A stretch of 6,383 nucleotides of DNA from Methanofastidiosum sp. (GTDB taxonomy: Archaea; Methanobacteriota_B; Thermococci; Methanofastidiosales; Methanofastidiosaceae): positions 1 through 6,383 of the forward strand of contig DUKX01000141.1 in the NCBI GenBank assembly GCA_013329085.1. The letters run 5' to 3'. Of the stretch, positions 5,809 to 6,383 are shown piece after piece. Under the pieces are notes generated by a model that saw nothing but the letters and a program-made list of their open reading frames with translations, was not told the DNA's origin and ran no database searches. Position 1 is the first letter of the stretch. The number at the start of each line of letters is the position of its first letter. The translations under genes and the position numbers were made by a program.

Positions 5809-5925
5809 GAAGATATTAGGAAACAGTATGGTGAATATTTTGAAATAGGGGAACCTAAGAGAAAGGAATGGGAAGATAATGGTCAAAAGCATATTGGAAT
5901 AGAGATTCTTATGAAAAGAAAATAG
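5806..5925 (+). pseudogene. Orphan 3' gene remnant after the IS-end repeat
   Basis: The plus frame is open from just after a TGA at 5791-5793, through the repeat tip, to a TAG at 5923-5925. Its roughly 39 residues beyond the repeat look protein-like (IRKQYGEYFEIGEPKRKEW..., ending IEILMKRK), with charged and aromatic residues in natural proportions. There is no start codon except a late ATG at 5911. It looks like the tail of a gene whose front was lost, possibly when the mobile element inserted or decayed. I do not recognise the family. It could also be a chance open frame in AT-rich DNA. Confidence 0.3.
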
Positions 5926-5972
5926 GGGTATTAGTAGAGCATATACTTCTTGAATATACCTGATTTAGAAGT

Positions 5973-6383
5973 TTATTCTTTATTTACTAAGTCTATTGCT
6001 TCTAGTAATAAATCTAATTCAGTGGATTTATCAAAACTAATACCGTTTACAAAGAATGTAGGAGTAGCATTAACACCACTTTCAATACCTCCATTAATAT
6101 CTTCTTCTACTTTTTTTGTAATTTCATCTGATTTCATATCTTTAGTAAATTGATTAATATCTAGAGATAGGTCTTTGGCATATTGCTGTAGGTCTTTATC
6201 TTCTAAATTTTCTTGATTTTGTAGTAGTTTATCATGCATTTCCCAGAATTTATTTTGTTTTCCTGCTGATTCAGCAGCATATGCTGAATGTAATGCATTG
6301 AAATGTATTTGATATAGGGGGAAATTACGAAAGATAAATTTTAATGTATCTCCTTTTATTTTTAGAATTTCTTTAACTATTGG
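5973..6383 (-). CDS. DsbA-family thiol-disulfide oxidoreductase (5' partial)
   Basis: The frame is open from the window edge and gives 137 C-terminal residues; the real start is outside, so the internal ATG at 6237-6239 is not the start. Family landmarks are clear: RNFPLYQIHFNA followed by AAESAGKQNKFWEMHDKLLQNQ (the usual pattern is A-AAEAA-EQGKFWEMHD-LF-NQ), an all-helical insert with YAKDLSLD, then GVNATPTFFVNG with the cis-proline loop and a closing helix (LLEAIDL). Proteins like this act outside the cytoplasmic membrane to form or rearrange disulfides; many are membrane-tethered. The CxxC active site would lie upstream of the window and cannot be checked. The gene is convergent with the orphan remnant ending at 5925. 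The family call is strong. Confidence 0.88.
   Translation of the reverse strand, partial: PIVKEILKIKGDTLKFIFRNFPLYQIHFNALHSAYAAESAGKQNKFWEMHDKLLQNQENLEDKDLQQYAKDLSLDINQFTKDMKSDEITKKVEEDINGGIESGVNATPTFFVNGISFDKSTELDLLLEAIDLVNKE

Noticed and set aside
5946..5972. ACTTCT...AGAAGT inverted repeat just after the DsbA-like stop codon.
   Set aside because: Six pairs with a 15-base loop and no T run on the minus strand; not convincing as a terminator.

Overview
The window is AT-rich bacterial DNA with dense, mostly short-spaced genes. It reads in the standard code: TGG is Trp, and TGA ends two of the genes. It suggests a small-genome bacterium of the Candidate Phyla Radiation (Patescibacteria) type. 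The grounds are a short prolyl-tRNA synthetase with no room for the INS editing domain, the absence of Shine-Dalgarno motifs at all five visible start codons, and the low GC. This placement is inference from style, not a phylogenetic result.

Layout. (1) 1-434: the 3' end of a sensor histidine kinase (ATPase domain), cut by the window edge. (2) 435-774: a 340-bp gap. It holds an insertion-sequence-like relic with imperfect terminal inverted repeats (451-640), then a -35/-10 promoter and a perfect 17-bp palindrome that overlaps the next start codon. (3) 775-2085: proS, prolyl-tRNA synthetase. (4) 2109-4605, minus strand: a three-gene ABC importer operon of the nitrate/sulfonate/taurine/thiamine-precursor type. 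Its order is binding protein, ATPase, permease, and its stop/start codons overlap (TAATG, ATGA). (5) 4606-4654: a 49-bp divergent promoter region with a 9+9 inverted repeat and a self-complementary -10 box. (6) 4655-5707: a MoaA-like radical SAM enzyme with a C-terminal group of four cysteines. (7) 5708-5972: a 265-bp gap with a possible terminator, a second copy of the IS-end repeat and a short orphan coding remnant. (8) 5973-6383, minus strand: the 3' part of a DsbA-family thiol-disulfide oxidoreductase, cut by the window edge.

How the genes may work together. The importer and the radical SAM gene are the natural unit. They diverge from one very short intergenic region with a symmetric -10 box, so they are probably co-regulated. 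A reasonable inference is that a small molecule captured by the binding protein is linked to the radical SAM chemistry, as its substrate, precursor or product. The substrate cannot be read from the sequence. proS is housekeeping. The kinase and DsbA fragments belong to neighbouring units. The two IS-end repeats lie outside both ends of the proS-importer-radical SAM block, in the same orientation.
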